A stretch of DNA of 64,000 nt, taken from positions 1-64,000 of the forward strand of contig CAYXDO010000036.1 in the NCBI GenBank assembly GCA_964463485.1, written 5' to 3'. This DNA is from CAYXDO01 sp964463485 (GTDB taxonomy: Bacteria; Myxococcota; Kuafuiibacteriia; Kuafuiibacteriales; Kuafuiibacteriaceae). The notes under the pieces are model-generated. The model was not told the DNA's origin. It searched no databases and saw only the letters and a program-made list of their open reading frames with translations. Positions 53,701 to 62,077 of the stretch are shown here, piece by piece. Made by a program: the position numbers and the translations under genes. The stretch's first letter is position 1. Each line of letters opens with the position of its first letter.

Positions 53701-53943
53701 TCGACGGGTGAGTAGCAGCGCGGCCTGCGAGGGTCAAGTGAGCTTCGGCTGAGTATGAATACGCGCGCCGTCCGGACGCGAGACCGCGGTCGAGGCGGCT
53801 CGCTGCCATCGACTCCGGTCGCGGCCTGCGGCCAGGAAGCGCAGGCGACCGCGTCCCAATCCAAGGTGACCTCAGGAAACCTCTTACGAATTTTGGCTTT
53901 CCATTCCGGGGCCCCGTCCGGTCTAAAGGAGTGGAAGCGCCGA
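53701..53943. other. Divergent intergenic region
   Basis: 243 bases between the YfhO-like gene (-) and the zinc-finger gene (+). Frames across it are not convincing as proteins, and no sigma-factor gene is present. No clear promoter motif was found. Confidence 0.4.
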
Positions 53944-54765
53944 ATGGGCACGTCACCGATCCAAGACCGACGCGTAGACCGAACGTGCGGCACCCCGCGA
54001 ATCGAGCTCGTGAGGCTCGACGGCGGCGAGCTCACGGGAGCGTCCGCAAATGACCTTCGTGTCCATGTCGATGGCTGCGCAGGCTGCCAGGCCGTGATGA
54101 CGGAGCTCGCGGAAGCCCGACGAAGTCTGTTCGAGCTCGCCGAGCCCGTCGCCGCGAGCGCTCGAATCCTCGCCGCTGCCGAATTGCGGTCGTCCCGTCC
54201 CCGCTATGCCTGGGCGTTCGGGCTCGCCTGCGCCGCCGCGATCGCGCTCGGCATCGTGGCGGTGCCACGACCGGAACCCTACAGCGCCACCAAAGGTGGA
54301 CGGTCGGGCTTGAACGGGCCACCGCGCTCGGTCTCCGAGCGCGCCTCCCTCGAGCTCTTCACCAAGACGAGCGCCGGTATTTCTGCGGCGGATGACGGTG
54401 TCGAGCTCGTCGAAGGAGACGCCATCCAGCTCCGTTACCACAGCGGACCTCATCGTTATCTCCTGGTGATTTCGATCGACGGCGCGCGCAAAGTCACCCC
54501 CTGGTACCCAGCCGCCGCCGAAGGCATGAGTTTGCCGATCACCCGAGGCCAGGGCACGCTCGACGGCAGTATCGTTCTCGACGACGCGTTGGGTACCGAG
54601 CAGGTGATCGGTTTCTTCAGCGACGAGCCCCTTCGTGTGAGCGACTTGGTCTCCGCGGTCGAGCACAGGATCGAACACAGGCTCGTTGAGGGTTCTTCGA
54701 CCGCCGGGCTCCCCGGTATCGCTGCAGAGGTCGTGACTCGATCTTTCAAAAAGGTCCCGCGATGA
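53944..54765 (+). CDS. Zinc-finger anti-sigma-like membrane protein with DUF4384-like domain
   Basis: 273 residues from the ATG at 53944. The N-terminal zinc-finger has H-x3-C-x2-C (HVDGCAGC, about residue 44), as in zf-HC2 anti-sigma factors. One membrane helix follows (YAWAFGLACAAAIALGIVAV, about 95-115). The periplasmic part resembles DUF4384 (IQLRYHSGPHRYLLVISIDG, then ITRGQGTLDGSIVLDDALG). No cognate ECF sigma factor is adjacent. The stop overlaps the caspase gene start (ATGA), so the two are cotranscribed. Confidence 0.75.
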   Translation: MGTSPIQDRRVDRTCGTPRIELVRLDGGELTGASANDLRVHVDGCAGCQAVMTELAEARRSLFELAEPVAASARILAAAELRSSRPRYAWAFGLACAAAIALGIVAVPRPEPYSATKGGRSGLNGPPRSVSERASLELFTKTSAGISAADDGVELVEGDAIQLRYHSGPHRYLLVISIDGARKVTPWYPAAAEGMSLPITRGQGTLDGSIVLDDALGTEQVIGFFSDEPLRVSDLVSAVEHRIEHRLVEGSSTAGLPGIAAEVVTRSFKKVPR

Positions 54766-56399
54766 GTACTCGCGCGAGCCGTCTGGTCGCGGTCGCGCTG
54801 GGCTTGGCGATCGCGACGCACTTGCGAAGCAGCTCGGCGGAGGCACCTTCGCGAGCCCCGGTTCGGCGGATTGCCCTCTTGGTGGGGAGCAACGACGGTG
54901 GACCCGGGAGTGAACGCCTTCGGTATGCCCACATCGACGCCAAGAAGCTTCGGTCCGTGCTCGTTGAGCTAGGTGGGTTTCGAGAGTCTGACATCGAGAC
55001 CGTCTGGGAACCGACCGAAGCGCAGCTCGCCGACGCGCTCGATCGGCTGCAACGGCGGGTCGTCGAGGCCAAAGCCGTCGCCGAGTCCACGACCGCCCTC
55101 GTCTATTATTCCGGTCATGCTCGCGCTGGGGAGTTGTTGCTCGGTGAGAATCGGTTCTCGTTAGGGCGTCTGCGCAAGGCCATCGAGGTCTCTGGAGCGG
55201 ACGTACGACTTGGCGTCATCGACGCGTGTGAGTCGGGAGAAATGACTCGCCGAAAGGGCGGGCGCCCGGCTCCTTCCTTCCTGCTCGCCCTCGATCAGCC
55301 GGAGTCGGCGCGCGGCGTGGTCCTCATGACTTCGAGCTCCGAGGGCGAAGAAAGCCAGGAATCCGACGAAGTGGGTGGTTCGTTCTTCACTCACTATTTG
55401 ACCTCCGGTTTGCGCGGGGACGCCGACGCGTCCGGCGACTCGAAGGTCACCCTGTCGGAGCTCTATCAATACACGTACAACAAGACCGTCGCCGAGACGG
55501 CACGCAGTCGGGCCGGCGTGCAACATCCGACTTACAGCTACGACCTCGCCGGCGGAAATGCACAGATCGTCTTGTCGGATCTCTCGCTGGGACGGTCCGG
55601 CGTCGTATTTCCCGAGGCGCTCGCCGGCCATTACCTGGTGCTCGATGCTCGAAGGGAGATGATCGCCATCGAGCTCGACAAGACCGCCGGGGCGATGCGC
55701 CGGGTCGCGTTGGCGCCCGGTGAGTATGTGGTCAAGAGACGGCTCGAAGCGGAGCTTCACACCGCCGAGTTTCTGCTTGGCGAGGGCGAAGAGTATGTCG
55801 TGAGCGACACGAACATGACGCAGGTGGAGCTCCTCGAAGACCACAAGAAAGGGCTCGCCGCGCTCGCTGAGCTGGATCGACCGGATCGAGCGCGCACGAC
55901 CCTCGGAGTGTTTTCGGTATTTCAGTCGTTCCTTTCGTCCGACGCGCGCGACCGGCTTTTTCCTCGCGCGACGTTGCTCGGTGTCTCCTTCGTGCGGGAT
56001 CCGGTCCTCGGGGGTAGGCTTGGACTCGAGCTCGTTTTCGGAGGCAACGGATCGGGCCGACTCGAGCTCGACGGAGTCGGCTTCGACGTGACCTTCTTCG
56101 AAGCTCAGCTCGCCGCCAATTGGACGTTCGGTCCGCGAGGTGACTTTTGGGCCCTCGAGGCCGGTCCTCGCCTGGTCGGCTTGTACCTCCTGAGAAAGTT
56201 TCCCTCGGACCCGGACCTGGCCAACCTCACGCAGGATCACTTCACTCTCAGCCCTGGCGCCGTCGCCTTGGCCCGGTTACAGCTCGAAGGCTTTACGTTG
56301 GAGGCGCGCGCGGGTCTCGGTCTGCTCGTCTTCTCCGTCGATGAAAATAGAACCCTGCTCTTCTCCGAAGTGGGGATTGGACTTGGGTACCGACTATGA
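54762..56399 (+). CDS. Exported caspase-family (C14) protease with C-terminal barrel-like domain
   Basis: 545 residues. Signal peptide to about 27. Caspase-like domain 30-270: VRRIALLVGSNDGG, catalytic His in LVYYSGHARAGELLL, catalytic Cys in LGVIDACESGEM. A middle strand-rich region follows (VRLALAPGEYVVKR-like), and then the C-terminal 150 residues alternate hydrophobic strands and short turns (LGGRLGLELVFGG, ALEAGPRLVGLYLL, LLFSEVGIGLGYRL), which look like an outer-membrane barrel. It would act in the periplasm. The membrane location is inference. Confidence 0.8.
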   Translation: MSTRASRLVAVALGLAIATHLRSSSAEAPSRAPVRRIALLVGSNDGGPGSERLRYAHIDAKKLRSVLVELGGFRESDIETVWEPTEAQLADALDRLQRRVVEAKAVAESTTALVYYSGHARAGELLLGENRFSLGRLRKAIEVSGADVRLGVIDACESGEMTRRKGGRPAPSFLLALDQPESARGVVLMTSSSEGEESQESDEVGGSFFTHYLTSGLRGDADASGDSKVTLSELYQYTYNKTVAETARSRAGVQHPTYSYDLAGGNAQIVLSDLSLGRSGVVFPEALAGHYLVLDARREMIAIELDKTAGAMRRVALAPGEYVVKRRLEAELHTAEFLLGEGEEYVVSDTNMTQVELLEDHKKGLAALAELDRPDRARTTLGVFSVFQSFLSSDARDRLFPRATLLGVSFVRDPVLGGRLGLELVFGGNGSGRLELDGVGFDVTFFEAQLAANWTFGPRGDFWALEAGPRLVGLYLLRKFPSDPDLANLTQDHFTLSPGAVALARLQLEGFTLEARAGLGLLVFSVDENRTLLFSEVGIGLGYRL

Positions 56400-57409
56400 C
56401 TCGCAAACGGACTGTCATGAGCTTCATGCTCGCGCTTGGCCTCGTGTCCTGCCAGGAACCCTTTTCGAACGACGACATCCTCTTCTTGAAGGCGCTCCCG
56501 AGTCGACACGACCTGCGCTTCGAGGTGCCGCGAGAGCAAGGGGGCGGGCTCCGACCGGCGGCCAACCGACGCGCCGAGTTTCACGACCAAGCGAAGAAGA
56601 TCAGCGACGGCCTGAATTCGGGCATCGACGGGGTACTCGTTTCACTCGAGCGGCTGGTGACCGAAAACGAACCCACTCTGCGCGAGGACGACCGAAGAGT
56701 CTACGGCCCGTTCCCCGACGGAGATTCTCGATTTCTCCTGACGGTCACTCGCACGGCCACCGAAACGACTATCCGTCCAACCAGTACGAGCACGCCCACC
56801 GAAGTCTTCGAGACGTACACGTTCGCCCTCGTCGGTCAGAAGCTCTCGTCCGGGGACGAGTGGCTCCCGATTCTGGTCGGCCGTTTCGTACCGACCGAGA
56901 GCCTCTCCGAGGGGATTGGTCAGGTCCTCGTCGACTTCGAGGCCGCCCGTGCTCTCGGCAACGACGCCCACGAGCGCGGTCGGTTTGCGCTCGGTTATGA
57001 CACTCGAGACTCTCGCAAGGATCTCGAGCTCGTCATCGACGTACCCGACGGCCTCTTTGGACTCCCATTCGCCAGACCCGAAGCTCACTACCGATTTCAG
57101 GACGACGGCGTCGGCTCGGTCTCTTTTCAGTTTGCCTTCAAGACGGACGTTCACGAAGGAGATCCGACCAAGAGCGGCATCGAGACTCTCGTGATCTTTG
57201 CCCGCTGGAGGCCCGACCTCTTCGGGCGCGCGGACGTCTTGGCCTTCGAGGGTGACTTGCCGGTGCCTGTTCTCGCGAGTGAGTGCTGGAGCCCGTCGTT
57301 GACGAGGGTCTTCTTTGCCGCCTCCATCCCGGAGCTCGGTGCACCTGTCGGCACCGAGGACGATTGTGCTCCGGAGCATCGAGACTCTGCGTTTCCCTCG
57401 GGCACGTAA
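56396..57409 (+). CDS. Lipoprotein of unknown function, cotranscribed with caspase
   Basis: 337 residues, ATGA overlap with the caspase gene. Lipobox in LGLVSCQEP. The mature part has an immunoglobulin-like or lipocalin-like strand pattern (RFLLTVTRTATETTIR, FETYTFALVGQKL, SVSFQFAFKTDVHEG) and two late cysteines (SECW, DDCAP). No family is recognised. Overlapping genes suggest it works with the caspase. Confidence 0.75.
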   Translation: MTRKRTVMSFMLALGLVSCQEPFSNDDILFLKALPSRHDLRFEVPREQGGGLRPAANRRAEFHDQAKKISDGLNSGIDGVLVSLERLVTENEPTLREDDRRVYGPFPDGDSRFLLTVTRTATETTIRPTSTSTPTEVFETYTFALVGQKLSSGDEWLPILVGRFVPTESLSEGIGQVLVDFEAARALGNDAHERGRFALGYDTRDSRKDLELVIDVPDGLFGLPFARPEAHYRFQDDGVGSVSFQFAFKTDVHEGDPTKSGIETLVIFARWRPDLFGRADVLAFEGDLPVPVLASECWSPSLTRVFFAASIPELGAPVGTEDDCAPEHRDSAFPSGT

Positions 57410-57469
57410 ACTCAGCAAGGCTCGTCCGAGCCGTGATCCAAGCTCCTCCATGAGACCGACAGGGACCTC

Positions 57470-57569
57470 GGCTGGATTTTAACACTACTGTGTCAAGTTT
57501 GTAAGTCCTCGAAATCTTTCGAGCACGAGCACGAGCACGAGTGACACCGTAGTGTCAGAAAAACCAGCC
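57470..57569. promoter_or_regulatory. 100-bp inverted repeat holding two operator-like palindromes
   Basis: A left arm (57470-57495) and right arm (57542-57569) form an imperfect inverted repeat (GGCTGG, T-run, then the ACACTAC core). Each arm holds a 16-bp palindrome: 57480-57495 TAACACTACTGTGTCA (one mismatch) and 57542-57557 TGACACCGTAGTGTCA (perfect). Centres are 62 bases apart, about six helical turns. Between them lie a perfect hairpin CTCGAAA-TC-TTTCGAG (57508-57523) and GAGCAC repeats. It stands between the caspase operon and the gene at 57645. A repressor-loop operator, a MITE-like element or a terminator are all possible. Confidence 0.6.
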
Positions 57570-57644
57570 GGCGTCCCTGACCGACTCGACCCGCTCCCGG
57601 ATCCATGTTGCCGATTCGAAGCCCGTGACATACGAGTCGCCACG

Positions 57645-59378
57645 ATGCCTCTCGTCTCCGGACCACGCCCGCGAGACGTGTCTCGTCGTTCCTCGAACGT
57701 GGTGAGAGAAGCTCGCCGCTCGCTTCTCTGGTCGCTGGCGGCCGTGAGTTCTGGGTGCGCTAGTGATCTCATCGCCGAGGCCGACCTTCCGCTCGACGCT
57801 CGATATCTCGCCGTGATTTCCGCGGCTGCGGGCGAGGGTTCGGGCATCGATGACTTGGAGGATCCGGGCAAGATAAGACTCTCTGCGTTCGAGGGTGAGC
57901 TGTTCGTGTACGCGTGGACCGAGGCCGACTTCGCGGGTATGACTCTTCCGCCTAAGACGGAGCTCGCCGGGTTGCCGGTCCGCAGAATACGGGCCCACGA
58001 AGGCGAGCTTCCAAGACCGTCGTGGGCGGGGACTGCCTTCGTCGGTCGCTCGACGGTCGTGGAGACTGACGTGCAAGCGCTCCCCAAGATCGGCGCCCCG
58101 TGGCTCCCCGCTTGCCCGACGATTGCGCCTCGGCTCGTCGACATCGACTGCGTGAGCGCCGTGTGTGAGAAGTCGTTCGAGCAGGTGGGTTGTACTCTCG
58201 AGCTTCGTGCGGCTGATTGTCCCCTGCTCGAGTCTCGAGGTTCCATCGACGGCCAGGGGCGGGTGACTCTCGGGCCCAACGGAATCTACGGAACCTGCAC
58301 CTCGGACGAACCTGGACCCGAAATTCGGGCATTGTGCGACAAGAAGACGCGGGATCAGGATTGCGTCGTTCGCTTGTTCACACCCAGTCTAGAGCCTCGC
58401 TTCGAGTTGACGAGCCTCGACGTCGCCGGACCCGATGACCCTCGAATCAACGGAGATCTGATTGGCGGGTTCACCGTGTTCGGAGACGAGTTGGTCGCCG
58501 CTGTTTCGGAGCGACCGCGCTGTGAGTCCGCCGGATCGAGGCTCGTCTTCATCGATCCGGAGAAGCTCCAAGCGACGCGCTCGGCGACGATTTCGGGGTG
58601 CGTCGAGAAGCTCGCTGCGGCAGGCGATGGACTCTTCGCGGCGAGCTCCTTTGGGGAGCAGCACAAGGAGATATTCCGGATCGAAGCCACGGGGAGAGTT
58701 TACTCTTCGGTGCGCGTCGTGCCGGAGAACAGCTCACCCAAGCCCCTGGTCGTGCGAACGCTCGTTGCATCCGAGCGATTTGTCGCGGTCTACACGCTTT
58801 GGTCGGGGACTCACGTCCCGGCCGAGCTATCGATCTACGAGCCGCGCGCGCTCGGTTCGGTGGGCCGCGCGACGGGGTTCTACAATGACTCCGGCGGCAC
58901 CGTCGTGCTCGTGGACGAGGGACACGCGGCCGTCGTGGATGACCGCAATCAGTCCGTCTTGGTCGACCTCGAGACTCAGCGGATCGAGCTCTTCGGCGGG
59001 GACTGCGGTGGTGGCGCACCGAACGCCGCCGTCAAAGGAGAGCGCGACCTCTTTGTCGTCGGGCGCGGAATGAACGCCGCAATCATGCGACGCGGGCTCA
59101 GCGACACATCCTGCAGCACTCACTCCTTCTGGGAGTGGTCCGCGCAACCGTTCGATGCCGCGCTCCTCCCGGGGGGTGGGCTGGCGGTGACGATCGACGA
59201 AGCTCCGCGCGGTCGTGCGGCTTTGGCCGTCTATGACCCTGACCTGGGCTTTCTTCCGGGCGCCACGGTTGTCGGCGCGGGCGTCGCGCGGGGTGCGGTC
59301 CAACTCGGCGAGGTCACGTACGTCGCGGTAGTTCAGACCGGTCAGGTGGTCGCAGCGAGGCTGAAGCCAGCCCCGTGA
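57645..59378 (+). CDS. Propeller-like lipoprotein
   Basis: 577 residues from the ATG at 57645. Basic N-terminus, hydrophobic core and Cys at AVSSGCASD, a loose lipobox. Many cysteines in the middle region (CPTIAPRLVDIDCVSAVCEKSFEQVGCTLE). The C-terminal 300 residues are blade-like (VFGDELVAAVSERP, AAGDGLFAASSFG, LPGGGLAVTIDE, LGEVTYVAVVQTGQVVAARL). The N-terminus of the mature protein (LDARYLAVISAAAGEGSGID) resembles that of the protein encoded at 59410. No family named. Confidence 0.7.
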   Translation: MPLVSGPRPRDVSRRSSNVVREARRSLLWSLAAVSSGCASDLIAEADLPLDARYLAVISAAAGEGSGIDDLEDPGKIRLSAFEGELFVYAWTEADFAGMTLPPKTELAGLPVRRIRAHEGELPRPSWAGTAFVGRSTVVETDVQALPKIGAPWLPACPTIAPRLVDIDCVSAVCEKSFEQVGCTLELRAADCPLLESRGSIDGQGRVTLGPNGIYGTCTSDEPGPEIRALCDKKTRDQDCVVRLFTPSLEPRFELTSLDVAGPDDPRINGDLIGGFTVFGDELVAAVSERPRCESAGSRLVFIDPEKLQATRSATISGCVEKLAAAGDGLFAASSFGEQHKEIFRIEATGRVYSSVRVVPENSSPKPLVVRTLVASERFVAVYTLWSGTHVPAELSIYEPRALGSVGRATGFYNDSGGTVVLVDEGHAAVVDDRNQSVLVDLETQRIELFGGDCGGGAPNAAVKGERDLFVVGRGMNAAIMRRGLSDTSCSTHSFWEWSAQPFDAALLPGGGLAVTIDEAPRGRAALAVYDPDLGFLPGATVVGAGVARGAVQLGEVTYVAVVQTGQVVAARLKPAP

Positions 59379-59409
59379 GCGCCAGCTTATCGTGACCCAG
59401 TAGACCCAG

Positions 59410-61950
59410 CTACTCACATGGGGTGACTTCCAGTAACCGACCCGAGTTGGTGCCGATGAGGATGTGATTCCCGACGCTCGAGACGACACCCGGATCGTTG
59501 CCGAGCCGAATGGTTTCGGGCCCGCCCAGCTCGAGGGCCGCGCCTCCCGCCTCCGACCGCAGCACCGAGAGCTCTGAGTCCGCCCCGGTGAGTGCGACAG
59601 CGGCCGCTACTCGTACCTCCTCCACGAGGTGACGTACGTCGACGAGCTTCTTCGCCTCTCGATCGTATCGCGCTTCGATGACGTAGCCTCGCGCCGCCAG
59701 CACGATCCGATTCGGCGACAGCGCACGCATCGAGTCGATCGCCAAAGGTCGAGGGTCTCCCGAGTCACTCAGGGTCAGCCCATCGGGGAGCGAAACTTCT
59801 TCGGCGACCGGGTTTGGAGCGAAGACGTCCATGCGGAGCAGCAAGCCTGCGCAGCCCGCGATCCACGCCGTGCCTCCGAAGACTTCGAGGACTCTCATGC
59901 TCCCGGTGATCCCGAAGCTCTGATAGCACTCCTCGAAGGTCTCTGCGTCCATGGGCCAAGCGTCCGGTGCCTCGATCCGAACGAGCTCGGAGTCGAGTCC
60001 GCGAACGCGGACCAGCCGACCGTCTCGATCCAACCCGAGGAACGTGTCCCGACCCGCGGCTCGAAGATGGACGATCGCTGAGCTCAGCGCGGGACTCAGC
60101 GGCCCAACCTCCGTGGGTTTGCCGGACTCGAGGTCGACGCTGAACCTATGCGTCGTCGTCAAGAGGTTGAGTTGCTCGGTCTGCCGGTCCCAGCTGAGGG
60201 CCCCGTCGCCGAGCTCCGAAACTTTCCCGAGCGACTCGATTCGGGAGCTCACGATTTTGAAGATCGTGCCGGCCCGGTCGAGGACGAAGTCTGCCTGATC
60301 GGTCCGTGCCAGGGATCGAATCGCCGGGGAGGATGGACCTCCGTAGAATCGAACGAACGTCCCTGTTTCATCCCGAAAATAGGGGCTGCCGGAACCGTCC
60401 CAGCTCACCCACGCCGGTCCGGGAATCTCTCGTCCGAGGCCTGTCATGCCGGGAGGAGGTGGAGGTCGATAGCCCACTGGCCGCTCAGACGCGGCCGAGA
60501 GCTCGAGCCATTCGGTCGGAGTCGCGAGGAGCAGCAAGTCCTCTGAGTGGAACATTCCGAGGCACCCGCTCACGGTTGCGCTCTCGGTCAAGACTGGATG
60601 AAAGCTCGGGTCGGAGCGCATGCGGGCCGGCTCGACCACCGCCGTGTACAGGACGTGGCGTGCCTCCGAGCGGCATACGAAGAGCCGATCGCCGATCGCC
60701 GCCAGGGCCTTCGTGGTACCAGCTGGCCACCGCGCTGGGTCGATGTCGTAGTGCCAAGCTTCCACCGAATGGCCGTCCGTGAGGGTTCCGTGATAGGACG
60801 CAGGAGTAGAACGTAGAATTTCGAGTTGCCTAGCCTCGGACGCCCAAGGAATTCCCGAAAAATAGAGGAGCCCCGGCGCAAAGTCCGCCACGAGCGCGCC
60901 GTTGTCGAGGAGCGTGGGCGAGAACACCCGCTGATTTCCCAGAATCGACGAGAAGAGCAAGTTGTGACAGTCGAGCCCAGACTCCCCGACGATACACAGG
61001 TCGAGCGCTCCGGTTCGACCGATGCGGGCGGGCTTCTTTCCCGCGCCGATGAATGCGACATATCGAGGGTTGGGAAGGGAAATCAGCTCTGACTCGCCCA
61101 CTTGAAGAGGATCGGTCACCCATTCTTTCTCGAGACCCGGGCTCAGGCGGATGAACCGCGTACCCTCTTGTTCGTCGTAGGCCGCGACCACGAAGCCATC
61201 CCTGAGTCCGATGACACCCGTCACGGATCCTGGGAACAGCGGTTCTGGACTCTCCGAACAGCCCAGGTCGTTCGCGACGGTCGCTACTCTTTCTCCCGTC
61301 TCTAGGTTCGAGACGGACGCGACTTGGGGACCGAAGGCACCGATCTCGCCGGTGGGTGTGGCGGCGATTTTTTCTACTGGCCAAAAATCCGTTCGAGGCA
61401 GCAGCGGAATGACTTCTCGTCTCCCGGGCGGAACGACCCGAGCGGGCGCCCGGTTGGCGCATGGCCCGGGCCAATCGAGGATGATGGCTTGTCGAATGGC
61501 CTCGACGCGATCCAACTCTGCCGGGTCCAGATGCTCCCGGGAGCGGTCCGCGAGGTGCACAGGGGACGACTTGGGAGGAGGACATGCATCTCCGGGCACG
61601 AATATCTGCGGAGCGCTCACCGCCTCACTCGTGCAGGCTCCGCAGCTCCCGGCCGGGGCGGCCGCCGATGGCGCTCGAATGGCCAGGCGGGACAGAAGAG
61701 CGTCTGGAGCGATGCCTTCGGGCACCTCCATCTCCGAATCTCCGAGGGTGAAGACGACGATCTCATCGGAGGTGGTCGCCACTCGGCTCAATCGGTCCTC
61801 GCCCATCAGCGTGAGGCGCGCGGAATCGATGCCGTCGCCTTTTACGCTGACGACGATGGCCAATCGGGCCGCCGAGACCGGGACGAACAGGTCGGGCGCA
61901 CACGACGCGCACGCGATGGAAAGCCACAAGCTTGCGCGCGCCCAATCCAA
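59410..61950 (-). CDS. Large propeller-like lipoprotein
   Basis: 846 residues from a TTG at 61950; signal with Cys at IACASCAPD. The mature N-terminus (ARLAIVVSVKGDGIDSARLTL) is related to that at 57645. The rest is a long series of blade-like strands (RDGFVVAAYDEQ, SLPNPRYVAFIGAG, DRAGTIFKIVSSR, SVGNHILIGTNSGRLLEV), ending TPCE. It is convergent with the 57645 gene. Likely surface protein; ligand unknown. Confidence 0.7.
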   Translation of the reverse strand: MDWARASLWLSIACASCAPDLFVPVSAARLAIVVSVKGDGIDSARLTLMGEDRLSRVATTSDEIVVFTLGDSEMEVPEGIAPDALLSRLAIRAPSAAAPAGSCGACTSEAVSAPQIFVPGDACPPPKSSPVHLADRSREHLDPAELDRVEAIRQAIILDWPGPCANRAPARVVPPGRREVIPLLPRTDFWPVEKIAATPTGEIGAFGPQVASVSNLETGERVATVANDLGCSESPEPLFPGSVTGVIGLRDGFVVAAYDEQEGTRFIRLSPGLEKEWVTDPLQVGESELISLPNPRYVAFIGAGKKPARIGRTGALDLCIVGESGLDCHNLLFSSILGNQRVFSPTLLDNGALVADFAPGLLYFSGIPWASEARQLEILRSTPASYHGTLTDGHSVEAWHYDIDPARWPAGTTKALAAIGDRLFVCRSEARHVLYTAVVEPARMRSDPSFHPVLTESATVSGCLGMFHSEDLLLLATPTEWLELSAASERPVGYRPPPPPGMTGLGREIPGPAWVSWDGSGSPYFRDETGTFVRFYGGPSSPAIRSLARTDQADFVLDRAGTIFKIVSSRIESLGKVSELGDGALSWDRQTEQLNLLTTTHRFSVDLESGKPTEVGPLSPALSSAIVHLRAAGRDTFLGLDRDGRLVRVRGLDSELVRIEAPDAWPMDAETFEECYQSFGITGSMRVLEVFGGTAWIAGCAGLLLRMDVFAPNPVAEEVSLPDGLTLSDSGDPRPLAIDSMRALSPNRIVLAARGYVIEARYDREAKKLVDVRHLVEEVRVAAAVALTGADSELSVLRSEAGGAALELGGPETIRLGNDPGVVSSVGNHILIGTNSGRLLEVTPCE

Positions 61951-62077
61951 GGCACTCAGTATACAGCGCCCGCGGTTTTGGCGTGCAGGTGCTCGCCCGT
62001 TGATCTAGCCTTCCCTTGATGCAGGTCGGCTCTTTTGAAGGTGCTCCGATCCTCGCGCAACGGCGGGCTGTCGACCG

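Noticed and set aside
53697..54035. ORF on the - strand opposite the zinc-finger gene
   Set aside because: Composition is arginine/proline-rich, it overlaps a supported gene, and no family pattern is seen.
59379..59409. Terminator between the convergent genes at 57645 and 59410
   Set aside because: Only 31 bases with no stable hairpin or T-run.
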